NCBI GenBank assembly: GCA_003131925.1
Contig: PKWC01000128.1
Coordinates: forward strand, 1-18,241
Length of the DNA stretch: 18,241 nt
Origin: Alphaproteobacteria bacterium
GTDB lineage: Bacteria > Pseudomonadota > Alphaproteobacteria > Micropepsales > Micropepsaceae
Reading direction: 5' to 3'
Shown here: positions 7,716 to 15,640 of the stretch, one piece after another
Layout: each line of letters begins with the position of its first letter
Numbering within the stretch: position 1 is the first letter of the stretch
Notes under the pieces: generated by a model
Told to the model about the DNA's origin: nothing
Databases searched by the model: none
What the model saw: the letters and a program-made list of their open reading frames with translations, nothing else
Translations under genes and position numbers: made by a program

Positions 7716-8672
7716 TCACCTTGCGGATTTTGCGCCTTGCGGCAATCCGGCGGCCCGAAGCGGCGCCGGCGCGCCCGGATCCCGCGTGCGTGCCTGAATG
7801 AAGTGGCCGAGACGTTCCAAAGAGATGCGCGCTTCGGACAGGCCGGGAACCGCCTGAAAGAGATGCTCCATCCGGTCGTAAATCTCCACGCTCACCGGTA
7901 TGCCTGCCTCGGCGGCGCATTCGCCGACGCGACTCGCGTCGTCGCGCAGGATCTCGAGGCTTCCGGCATGGACCATGAGCGGGGGAAATTCGCGGAACGG
8001 CGCGAACAGGGGTGAGGCATAGGGATCGGCAGGAGTGCTCTTCTGCAGGTAATGCCGCGCGCTGACGAAAAGCATCTCCCAGGAAAGCGCCGCGTCGCTC
8101 TTGGCGTTCTGCAGCATCGACCATCCCGACAAGGAAAGGTCGGTCCAGGGCGACATCGCCACGCAAGCTGCGGGCATTGGCAACCCCGCGTTGCGGATCG
8201 CGTGCAGGAGCGAGAAAGCCAGGCCGCCTCCCGCCTCGTCTCCCGCTACGACGATGCCGCCCGCAGCAATCCCATGCTGCACAAGATAGCGATAGGTGTC
8301 GACGGCATCACGAAGGCCGGCGGGAAAAGGATATTCTGGAGCGAGACGATAGGCTGGGGCGAACGCCGCCGCCTGCGCCGCGAGACACAGACCTGCGATC
8401 AGCGGACGATGCGTTGCCGGCGAACCCGCGACCAGGCCGCCGCCGTGCAAGTACAGAACGAGACGATGGGAAGCCGAATTGGGCGACCGGATCCATTCGC
8501 CCTTGACGGGACCCACCTGTCCGGCTTCGAAGCTCGCCTGCGCGGGCGCGGTCCCGAAGCGCTCGAACAGCGTATCGTACCGGCGGCGCAGTTCAGCGAT
8601 GTCGCGGCCAGGACCGCTGGGGCGGCTCAAATGCGCGAGGCGCGCGGAGAGCGCGCTGTGCCAGCTCGGCAT
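7716..8672 (-). CDS. HSL/family IV-type alpha/beta-hydrolase with the nucleophile serine replaced by glutamate
   Basis: This 318-residue cytosolic protein has the hormone-sensitive-lipase-type esterase fold. The oxyanion motif HGGG is at 76-79, and YRLAPEYPFPAGLRDAV (108-124) is the usual block after it. The expected His is H270 in MEHLFQ, and the acid region is GSLEILRDD (237-245; E240 or a neighbouring Asp, not assignable by eye). The nucleophile elbow reads GDEAGGG (144-150), where the family has GDSAGG. The codon is GAG, which is at least two changes from any Ser codon, so a single read error does not explain it. The protein is therefore probably not an ordinary esterase. Everything else is intact and full length, so it does not look like a decayed gene. 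The ATG at 8672 has no clear Shine-Dalgarno, and a palindrome lies 15 bases upstream of it. Confidence 0.82.
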   Translation of the reverse strand: MPSWHSALSARLAHLSRPSGPGRDIAELRRRYDTLFERFGTAPAQASFEAGQVGPVKGEWIRSPNSASHRLVLYLHGGGLVAGSPATHRPLIAGLCLAAQAAAFAPAYRLAPEYPFPAGLRDAVDTYRYLVQHGIAAGGIVVAGDEAGGGLAFSLLHAIRNAGLPMPAACVAMSPWTDLSLSGWSMLQNAKSDAALSWEMLFVSARHYLQKSTPADPYASPLFAPFREFPPLMVHAGSLEILRDDASRVGECAAEAGIPVSVEIYDRMEHLFQAVPGLSEARISLERLGHFIQARTRDPGAPAPLRAAGLPQGAKSAR

Positions 8673-8686
8673 GGGATATCGGCGTT

Positions 8687-8726
8687 CAGATGTCGGGCAT
8701 CAGTATGTTCCGATGCCCGACATCTG
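8687..8726. repeat. 14-bp perfect palindrome upstream of the hydrolase gene
   Basis: CAGATGTCGGGCAT (8687-8700) and ATGCCCGACATCTG (8713-8726) are perfect inverted repeats around a 12-base loop. The element lies between the hsp20 stop and the hydrolase ATG, all on the minus strand. It could be a transcriptional end for hsp20, a leader structure or an operator for the hydrolase gene. There is no T-run, so a classic intrinsic terminator is not shown. Confidence 0.75.
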
Positions 8727-8730
8727 TCAT

Positions 8731-8796
8731 CCTTCGACAAGCTCAGGATGAGGACAAGCTCAGGATGAGGAGAAGTCCTCATGGTGAGCTTGCCGA
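8731..8796. repeat. REP-like CTTCGACAAGCTCAGGATGAG element with internal duplication
   Basis: The repeat core CTTCGACAAGCTCAGGATGAG starts at 8732. A 17-base unit, GACAAGCTCAGGATGAG, occurs twice in tandem (8736-8752 and 8753-8769). The inverted partner CCTCATGGTGAGCTTGCCGAA (about 8777-8797) is imperfect. A second member of the same family is at 11545-11617. It follows the hsp20 stop directly and could fold in its 3' end. Confidence 0.8.
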
Positions 8797-8800
8797 ACCA

Positions 8801-9265
8801 TTAGGCGGCGCGCGCTTTGCCTTCGATGATCTTCACATCGGCGCCGTTGATCGCAATGCGCCGGGGCTTTTGCTCGTCGGGAACAATGCGCTCCAGATCG
8901 ACATGGAGCAGGCCGTTCTCGAGCTTGGCGCCACGGACTTCGACATTCTCGGCCAACTGGAAGCGGCGGTCGAACGCGCGGCCGGCAATGCCCTGATAGA
9001 GAAAAGCCGTCTTGCCCTGCTCACCACTCTCTTCGCGCTTGCCCTGAACGGTGAGCACGCCTTCGCGCACTTCGACGTTCAGATCCTTCTCGCCGAAACC
9101 CGCCACCGCGAGCGTGATGCGGTAATGGGTGTCGTCGGTGCGCTCGATGTTGTAGGGGGGATAGGTCTGGGTCGTGTCGTATTGCGGCACGGAATCCAGA
9201 AGGTCGAACAGCCGGTCAAAGCCGACGGTCGAACGGAACAATGGGGAGAAATCGAAACTTCGCAT
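8801..9265 (-). CDS. Small heat-shock protein, Hsp20/IbpA family
   Basis: This 154-residue protein is an ATP-independent holdase chaperone that binds unfolding proteins in the cytosol. The N-terminus MRSFDFSPLFRSTVGFDRLF is typical of class A (IbpA-like) proteobacterial small Hsps. The alpha-crystallin domain spans about 37-127, with GVLTVQGK (69-76) and the signature AKLENGLLHVDL (113-124). The oligomerising I-x-I motif is IAI at 137-139. The ATG at 9265 has a near-perfect Shine-Dalgarno AAGGAGG (minus strand, 9275-9281) that can be hidden in a hairpin. Regulation by temperature at both transcription and translation is inferred from the leader. It is a single gene; the membrane protein gene upstream ends 150 bases away. 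Confidence 0.95.
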   Translation of the reverse strand: MRSFDFSPLFRSTVGFDRLFDLLDSVPQYDTTQTYPPYNIERTDDTHYRITLAVAGFGEKDLNVEVREGVLTVQGKREESGEQGKTAFLYQGIAGRAFDRRFQLAENVEVRGAKLENGLLHVDLERIVPDEQKPRRIAINGADVKIIEGKARAA

Positions 9266-9361
9266 GGTTCACAGCCTCCTTTTCGAAGCGTTGTGGTTTG
9301 GGCTCGCCCATCATGGGCCGAACCTCTCACTATGCCCGGAAGCCCTCAGGCCTTTCCGGAC
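9266..9361 (-). promoter_or_regulatory. Candidate ROSE-like RNA thermometer in the hsp20 leader
   Basis: The minus-strand leader folds by eye into three consecutive hairpins. The first is 9335-9360 (CCGGAA/UUCCGG with inner GCC/GGC). The second is 9301-9324 (GGUUC/GAGCC, a bulged G, then GCCC/GGGC around AUGAU). The last is 9270-9295, where GCUUC pairs with GAGGC of the Shine-Dalgarno around a GAAAAG loop, with CAC/GUG below. A final weak hairpin with mismatches that masks the ribosome binding site, after one or more stable hairpins, is the layout of ROSE elements before alphaproteobacterial small Hsp genes. The segment before the Shine-Dalgarno reads ACGCU, not the ROSE U-U/C-GCU, so it is not an exact match. 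Confidence 0.55.
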
Positions 9362-9366
9362 ATTCG

Positions 9367-9397
9367 ATAGGTAGGAAGCACCATTCCGCGCTTCAAG
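9367..9397 (-). promoter_or_regulatory. Candidate heat-shock sigma factor (RpoH-like) promoter for hsp20
   Basis: On the minus strand CTTGAA (9392-9397) matches the -35 of RpoH promoters, and CCTACCTAT (9367-9375) lies 16 bases downstream as a -10-like element. The predicted transcript start near 9360 falls exactly at the base of the first leader hairpin, giving a leader of about 95 bases. The -10 match is loose. Confidence 0.45.
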
Positions 9398-9415
9398 AAC
9401 CAGACCGCGCCCGGC

Positions 9416-9817
9416 TTACAGCCTCAACAAGTGTGCGAGCCCGAGGCCCCAGAGCAACAGCAGAACCAGATAGATAAAGGCATCCATCTGCGCCGGCCGT
9501 ACCCGCAACCCGACGACGTCCCTGGCCAGGGTGAGAAGCCATGCGCCCTCCTCCTCATTGGCGGCGTCGCGCCACGTGCCGTTGCGCATCAGCGATTCCA
9601 GATTGTTGAGCACGCAGGAATTACGGTTGAACTGCCACTGAAGCGCGACCACGGGCACAAACGCCAGGTAGAAGAGAAGCGCGCGCGGCCACCATATTGT
9701 CCAGCCGCCGACGATGAAGATCATCACCGCAAAGTGCAGAAGGAAGCAGAAGCGCCCGAGCGCATCGCGCCCCTTGCGCGCGACCGCGCCGGCAGGCGGG
9801 GGAATCGCCGCGCTCAT
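9416..9817 (-). CDS. Small membrane protein of unknown function
   Basis: This 133-residue protein has a polar N-terminus, a long hydrophobic hairpin at about 30-64 (CFLLHFAVMIFIVGGWTIWW, then LLFYLAFVPVVALQW), a conserved-looking soluble stretch QFNRNSCVLNNLES followed by NEEEGAWLL, and a last membrane helix at about 113-131. I recognise no named family. I chose the ATG at 9817 because the open frame upstream of it crosses hairpins and one arm of the inverted repeat, and does not look like protein. No strong Shine-Dalgarno precedes it, so the start is uncertain. It lies upstream of hsp20 on the same strand, but hsp20 seems to have its own promoter. Confidence 0.65.
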   Translation of the reverse strand: MSAAIPPPAGAVARKGRDALGRFCFLLHFAVMIFIVGGWTIWWPRALLFYLAFVPVVALQWQFNRNSCVLNNLESLMRNGTWRDAANEEEGAWLLTLARDVVGLRVRPAQMDAFIYLVLLLLWGLGLAHLLRL

Positions 9818-10299
9818 CGCGAAAAATCTTGCGCAGGGGCGCAGCAACTGTTGCAGAAGTCTCCGACCATGGACACCCCGGTTATCCCGCGCCGAGACTA
9901 TGTTGAGCGCGGGCCGAGTCCAAGCCGTCCACCGGCGCAGCGCGATCAGCAAACTCATTTGCGGCGGCTCGTGCAACGAGTGAGCCGCCAAAACTGTCTG
10001 CGCGTAAATTACCCTAAAATTCGTCATGGCCGGGCCGTTGTCCCGGCTATCTATGAACACGGTGTCAGCAATGATTCCTCGCGACCTTCATCGCCGTTTA
10101 CATGATGAACAACGGAAAGGCCGCTCGTTCCCCGACGCGGTGTTCATAGATAGCCGGGACAACGGCCCGGCCATGACGAGGATTGGGGTGCTGGCGTGAC
10201 GCCCGACTCGACGAAACCGCGCCGACATCCAGTTGTGCAGACCCGGCGCGCATGCTCAAATCGCGGAGCGGGACATCTGCCGGACAGAAGGACGAATTC
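9818..10299. other. Non-coding divergent region between the membrane protein and SCP2 genes
   Basis: This 482-bp gap has no convincing gene. It contains a hairpin (GGCGGCTC 9963-9970 with GAGCCGCC 9982-9989) and the long inverted repeat at 10020-10180. Open frames running across it translate the two repeat arms into the same peptide and are artefacts. The Shine-Dalgarno of the SCP2 gene (AGAAGGA, 10287-10293) is at its right end. Confidence 0.6.
10021..10179. repeat. Perfect 40-bp inverted repeat (MITE-like or paired REP units)
   Basis: The left arm (10021-10060, starting TCGTCATGGCCGGGCCGTTG) and the right arm (10140-10179) are exact reverse complements over 40 bases, around a loop of about 79 bases. 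The core CGTCATGGCCGGGC..TGTCCCGGC resembles repeats common in Hyphomicrobiales genomes (from memory). No target duplication is obvious at the ends, and the interior encodes nothing convincing. Confidence 0.9.
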
Positions 10300-10623
10300 A
10301 TGAGCTCTGACCAGATCAATCAGATCATCACCCAGATGGGTACGGCCATCGGCGCCGATTCGGGGCTCGGCGGCACGCTCAAATTCGATTTCGGTGAGCC
10401 CGGCAGCGTCCTCATCGACGGCAAATCCGTGCCGAACAAGGTGACGGACGGCGCGGGCCAGAACGCCGACTGCACGATCTCGGTAAGCCTCGAAACCTTC
10501 GAAAAGATGGTCAAGGGCGAGCTCGACGGCACCTCCGCCTTCATGCAGGGCAAGCTGAGAGTGGCGGGCGACATGGGCCTGGCCATGAAGCTCGGGCCCA
10601 TCCTGCAAAAGGCCCGCGGCTAG
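10300..10623 (+). CDS. SCP2 sterol-carrier domain protein
   Basis: This 107-residue protein is a single SCP2 domain, a small fold with a hydrophobic tunnel that binds sterols, fatty acids or acyl-CoA. The features seen are GGTLKFDFGEPGSVLIDGK (34-52), the strand DCTISVSLETFEKMVKGELDG, and the family hallmark AFMQGKLRVAGDMGLAMKL ahead of the C-terminus. Length matches stand-alone bacterial members. I chose the ATG at 10300 because AAGGA lies 7-11 bases upstream and the protein from there is a complete domain. The next gene, a lipase-like hydrolase, starts seven bases after the stop, so a shared lipid role is plausible. The ligand is unknown. Confidence 0.9.
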   Translation: MSSDQINQIITQMGTAIGADSGLGGTLKFDFGEPGSVLIDGKSVPNKVTDGAGQNADCTISVSLETFEKMVKGELDGTSAFMQGKLRVAGDMGLAMKLGPILQKARG

Positions 10624-10629
10624 TCCATC

Positions 10630-11571
10630 TTGGACGAGCTGCGGACGCGCTTCATCGCGAGCCGCGACGGAAAACGTCTTCGAACGGCGAGTTGGGAATC
10701 TGCGCCGGGCGTCGCGCGGCGCGGGGTCTGCGTTATCCTCGACGGACAAACGGAGTTTCTCGAGAAATACGGCGAGGTTGTCAGGGAGCTTGCCGCGCGC
10801 GGCTTCGCCGGCGCAGCGCTCGATTGGCGCGGACAGGGCGACTCCGAACGCACCCTCAGCGATCCCCTGAAAGCCCATGTCGGCGATTTTTCCGAATACG
10901 ATTCCGATCTTCGGTCCTTCATGAATGACGTGGTCGCTCCGATGAGCGACACGCCACCGCTCGCGCTCGCCCATTCGATGGGAGCGCATATTCTCCTGCG
11001 CGCGCTCAAAGCAAATCCGCGCACCTTCACCGCTGCGGCGATGACCGCGCCGATGATCAGGACCAACGCCCGGGGGTTTCCTCTATGGCTCGTGCGCCTC
11101 ATCTGCTCGACCTACAATCTCGCCGGCCTGACCGACGAATTCGTGTGGGGCATGCGCGACCGCGACCCGCTGCATATGGAATTCGAAGACAATCGCGTCA
11201 CCTCGGACCGCGTACGCTTCGCGCGCGCGCAGGCGTTCCTGGCCGGGCATCCGGAAATCCGTCTCGCCGGCCCAACCTGGGGCTGGCTCGAAGCGGCTTT
11301 GCGTTCGATGACAGCCATACAAGCGCCGGGATTTGCCGAAACCATCGCGACTCCATGCCTTGTGCTCGGCGCGGGACGTGACCGCATCGTCGATACCGCG
11401 GCCGTCCGCGCATTCGCGCGTCGCCTGCCGAATGGCGCCTATGTCGAGCTCGCCGACGGCGAACACGAAATCATGATGGAGAACGATTCCATCCGTGCCC
11501 GATTCTGGGCGGCGTTTGATGCATTTGTCGAAAAGCACATACGTCCTCACCCTTCGACAAGCTCAGGGTGA
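10630..11571 (+). CDS. Alpha/beta-hydrolase, lysophospholipase L2 / monoacylglycerol lipase type
   Basis: This 313-residue hydrolase has a likely catalytic triad of S116 in AHSMGAH, D251 in GAGRDRIVD and H279 in GEHEIM. The block DGQTEFLEKYGEVVREL (38-54) matches the PldB-type TEF-x-EKY signature, followed by LDWRGQGDSER (64-74). The Ser elbow begins Ala, not the usual Gly. The start is TTG at 10630, six bases after the SCP2 stop; no ATG is near and no strong Shine-Dalgarno is seen, so translation is probably coupled. The last residues (PHPSTSSG) and the TGA come from the REP-like repeat that begins at 11545, so the natural C-terminus may have been replaced. It likely cleaves lysophospholipid or acylglycerol esters in the cytosol or at the membrane. 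Confidence 0.87.
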   Translation: MDELRTRFIASRDGKRLRTASWESAPGVARRGVCVILDGQTEFLEKYGEVVRELAARGFAGAALDWRGQGDSERTLSDPLKAHVGDFSEYDSDLRSFMNDVVAPMSDTPPLALAHSMGAHILLRALKANPRTFTAAAMTAPMIRTNARGFPLWLVRLICSTYNLAGLTDEFVWGMRDRDPLHMEFEDNRVTSDRVRFARAQAFLAGHPEIRLAGPTWGWLEAALRSMTAIQAPGFAETIATPCLVLGAGRDRIVDTAAVRAFARRLPNGAYVELADGEHEIMMENDSIRARFWAAFDAFVEKHIRPHPSTSSG

Positions 11572-11617
11572 GGAGAAAAGCCTCATGCTGAGCTTGTCGA
11601 AGCATGAGCTTGTCCAA
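11545..11617. repeat. REP-like CTTCGACAAGCTCAG element between convergent genes
   Basis: CTTCGACAAGCTCAG (11552-11566) and CTGAGCTTGTCGAAG (11588-11602) form a perfect 15-bp inverted repeat. A local hairpin CCTCACCC (11545-11552) / GGGTGAGG (11566-11573) overlaps its left arm. A third partial arm CATGAGCTTGTCC follows. It overlaps the last codons of the upstream hydrolase and lies just after the hisN stop, so it could end transcription from both sides. Confidence 0.88.
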
Positions 11618-11625
11618 ACCGTGTC

Positions 11626-12417
11626 TCAGACGAGGAATCGCGACAGAATCTCCAGCGCCTCGGCATGGACGCGCGCGTCGCCGGCGGCGACGATGCGGCC
11701 GCCCTGGCCGACAGGCGCGCCGCTCCAATCGGTGATGACGCCCCCCGCATTCTCGACAATGGGAATGAGCGCCGCCACGTCCCACGCCGCGAGCGATGCC
11801 TCGACAATCAAATCGATATGCCCCAGCGCGAGCAAGCCATAGGCGTAGCAATCGCCGCCAAAATAACTCATGCGCGCACGGGCGCAGAGTTCTTCGAAGC
11901 CCGCGCGTTCCACGCTCGAGAAATAGCCCCAGGGATGCGTAGTCGACACCGCGGCAAGAGCAAGCGTCGCGCAGTCGCGCGTGCGCAGCGCGATCGCACC
12001 TGCCGGCGAATGAAACTCCCCGCGGTCGCAGTACGCAATGAAGCGCTCGCGAAGGACCGGCTGATCGATGATGCCGAGCACGCGCCGGCCCTCGTCCTCC
12101 AGCGCAATCAGCGTGCCCCAGGTGTGGCGTCCGGTGATGAAGGCGCGCGTGCCGTCGATTGGATCGAGCACCCATCGACGCCTGCTGCTGCCGGCCTCCA
12201 GGCCATGCTCCTCGCCGAGTATGCCGTCGTGTGGCCGCTCGCTGCGGATGAGCGCGCGCATTGCCGCTTCGGCCTCCCGATCTGCGGCTGTCACCGGATC
12301 GAATGCCATCTTGCCCTTGTCGATGATGTCCAGCCGCTGTCGGAAATAGGGCCGGATCACCGCGCCCGCCGCATCCGCGAGCCGGTGCGCAAAGGCAATC
12401 GTTTCCTGGTCCGGCAT
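11626..12417 (-). CDS. hisN: Histidinol-phosphatase of the inositol monophosphatase family
   Basis: This 263-residue metal-dependent phosphatase carries the IMPase-family metal sites: E69/E70 in GEEHG, DPIDGT (85-90) in WVLDPIDGTRAFITG, and D213 in AAWDVAALIP. The stretches GIIDQPVLRERF, MSYFGGDCYAYGLLALGHIDL and the C-terminal GGVITDWSG fit the HisN branch better than SuhB or CysQ. The reaction would be L-histidinol phosphate to histidinol, in histidine synthesis. I chose the ATG at 12417; the frame is open to 12462, but the extra residues run over the promoter region of the divergent gene. GGGAAAG is a weak ribosome binding site upstream. It is divergent from the short-chain dehydrogenase with a 56-bp gap. 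Confidence 0.87.
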   Translation of the reverse strand: MPDQETIAFAHRLADAAGAVIRPYFRQRLDIIDKGKMAFDPVTAADREAEAAMRALIRSERPHDGILGEEHGLEAGSSRRRWVLDPIDGTRAFITGRHTWGTLIALEDEGRRVLGIIDQPVLRERFIAYCDRGEFHSPAGAIALRTRDCATLALAAVSTTHPWGYFSSVERAGFEELCARARMSYFGGDCYAYGLLALGHIDLIVEASLAAWDVAALIPIVENAGGVITDWSGAPVGQGGRIVAAGDARVHAEALEILSRFLV

Positions 12418-12473
12418 GGCTTTGCTTTCCCGGTTTGCCGCTATATTGCACGGCACGAACACGGAGGGGAGCG
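12418..12473. promoter_or_regulatory. Short shared promoter region of hisN and the SDR gene
   Basis: Only 56 bases separate the two divergent starts. TATATT at 12442-12447 is a good -10 for the rightward gene, about 20 bases before its Shine-Dalgarno GGAGGGG, though no good -35 is seen. The reverse strand of the same A/T-rich spot (AATATAG) could serve hisN. Assignment is by eye only. Confidence 0.35.
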
Positions 12474-13325
12474 ATGAAGACCGTCGTTGTGACCGGAGCC
12501 TCGACTGGAATTGGCTGGGGTTGCGCCAAAGTCCTCGTCGAGAAAGGCTTTCGCGTTCTGGGCAGCGTGCGCAAAGAGGTCGACGCAGAGCGGCTTCGGA
12601 ACGAGTTCGGTGGGAAATTCACTCCGCTTTTCTTCGATGTCACCGACGAAGCGGCGGTGAGGCAATCCGCGTCCGCCACCGCATCGGTTCTCGGAAACGA
12701 ACCTTTGTTCGGTCTCGTCAACAATGCGGGCATCGCGGTGGCCGGCCCACTCCTCTACCTCGATGTGGACGAATTGCGCCGTCAGCTCGAAGTAAACGTC
12801 ACCGGACAATTCATCGTCACCCAGGCCTTCGCGCCTTTGCTTGCGGAGCATGTTTCGAAGCAGAACCGGGCCGGCCGCATCGTGATGATTTCATCCGTGG
12901 GCGGAAAGAACGCCTCGCCCTTCGTCGGACCATACAACGCCTCGAAATTCGCGCTGGAAGGTCTGTCGGAAAGTCTCCGCCGCGAGCTGATGCTGCTCGG
13001 CATTGACGTCATCGTGGTCGCGCCGGGCGCAGTTGCAACGCCAATCTGGGACAAGGCGGAACAGGTCGACGTGTCGCGCTACGCCAACACGCCTTACGCC
13101 ACGTCGCTCAATGCGGTGCGCGACTACATGCTCGCGAACGGGCGCAAAGGTCTGAAGCCGGAGCGCCTCGGCCTCGCCGTGTGGCACGCACTGACGACCC
13201 CAAAGCCGAAAACACGCTATGTGGTGACACCCGACGCCTTCCAGAATTTTCTCGTCAACACGCTGCCCAAGCGCATGGTCGACCGCATGATCGCCGGCCG
13301 CCTCGGCCTCCTCCCGCGCCGATGA
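12474..13325 (+). CDS. Classical short-chain dehydrogenase/reductase
   Basis: This 283-residue NAD(P)-dependent oxidoreductase has the cofactor motif TGASTGIG (7-14), the NNAG motif (83-86), N108 in LEVNVTGQF, and the catalytic S141, Y154 and K158 (YNASK). After the Rossmann core, a C-terminal extension (about 195-283, with YVVTPDAFQNFLVNTLPKRM) resembles SDRs of the retinol/17-beta-hydroxysteroid dehydrogenase type. The Arg in VRKE after the second strand hints at NADP. I chose the ATG at 12474 because GGAGGGG lies just upstream. The substrate cannot be told. The gene is divergent from hisN and is followed by a palindromic repeat 11 bases after its stop. Confidence 0.9.
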   Translation: MKTVVVTGASTGIGWGCAKVLVEKGFRVLGSVRKEVDAERLRNEFGGKFTPLFFDVTDEAAVRQSASATASVLGNEPLFGLVNNAGIAVAGPLLYLDVDELRRQLEVNVTGQFIVTQAFAPLLAEHVSKQNRAGRIVMISSVGGKNASPFVGPYNASKFALEGLSESLRRELMLLGIDVIVVAPGAVATPIWDKAEQVDVSRYANTPYATSLNAVRDYMLANGRKGLKPERLGLAVWHALTTPKPKTRYVVTPDAFQNFLVNTLPKRMVDRMIAGRLGLLPRR

Positions 13326-13336
13326 TTCGCGGGGTA

Positions 13337-13447
13337 CCCCTCACCCGCGCCGAGACGGTTGATGGTCCTCGTTCTCGGCCCCTCTCCCACAAGGGGGAGA
13401 GGGACGCAGATACGGGCGATGAATTCCGCTCAAACGCGGGTGAGGGG
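13337..13447. repeat. Dispersed palindromic repeat, short form, copy C
   Basis: It begins CCCCTCACCC (13337-13346) and ends in GGGTGAGGGG (13438-13447), with a single strong central hairpin CCCTCTCCCACAAGGGGGAG (stem bases about 13380-13403). Unlike copies A and B it lacks the second hairpin and the TGATGCAAGACTC spacer. It lies between the convergent SDR and typA genes and may serve as their terminator. Confidence 0.85.
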
Positions 13448-13464
13448 TCCAAAAACGCTGCGCG

Positions 13465-15291
<1,827 letters not shown>

Positions 15292-15640
15292 TGCGCTCGG
15301 TGGTGGCGTGGGGCGCGCGGCTTATAGAGGAAGCCTGCGGGGAGCCGCAATGACGTCAGCGCAGGCTTTGGGTTACCAATTCAATTTGACCGCACAGCAC
15401 CGCAGTTGGTGAAATGCGGGCGTAACTGCTGTGGGAACCTATCCCATGGCCGTCCGGTTACGCTCCGGTGAGTGCAAAGAGTTGTAATAAAAGGTCGCAA
15501 GACCGGCCCCAACACTCGCAATTCACGGACGCCATGCTAGGACATGGCCCGGGACGGGCATCGCACAAGGGGGCGAAATGGCGCCCGTGGCGGGGGCCGC
15601 CGGCGGAAAAACGGCATTCCGCCGCCAGGATCGATGAGGA
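15292..15640. other. Non-coding divergent region between typA and the efflux operon
   Basis: Apart from the typA promoter, this stretch holds several small stem-loops and no convincing gene. They are GCAGTT/AACTGC (15402-15407, 15424-15429), CCGG-TTACGCT-CCGG near 15453-15467, GGTC-GCAA-GACC (15493-15504, GNRA-type tetraloop) enclosed by GAGTG/CACTC (15470-15474, 15513-15517), and CGGCGGAA/TTCCGCCG (15601-15608, 15617-15624). It must contain the efflux operon promoter, but I cannot place it. No linked regulator gene is in the window. Confidence 0.5.
15322..15350 (-). promoter_or_regulatory. typA: Candidate housekeeping promoter of typA
   Basis: On the minus strand TTGCGG (15345-15350) and CTATAA (15322-15327) are 17 bases apart, about 30 bases before the typA ATG. 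The -35 overlaps a 7-bp stem, GCCTGCG (15333-15339) with CGCAGGC (15360-15366), which could be an operator-like site or chance. Confidence 0.4.

Noticed and set aside
7651..8166. 171-codon minus-strand frame overlapping the hydrolase gene
   Set aside because: It overlaps the true hydrolase frame out of phase and has no recognisable motif.
9818..10060. N-terminal extension of the small membrane protein to MFIDSRDNGPAM
   Set aside because: The extension crosses a hairpin and reads one arm of the inverted repeat; the other arm gives the same peptide on the same strand in a different open frame, so it is repeat sequence, not protein.
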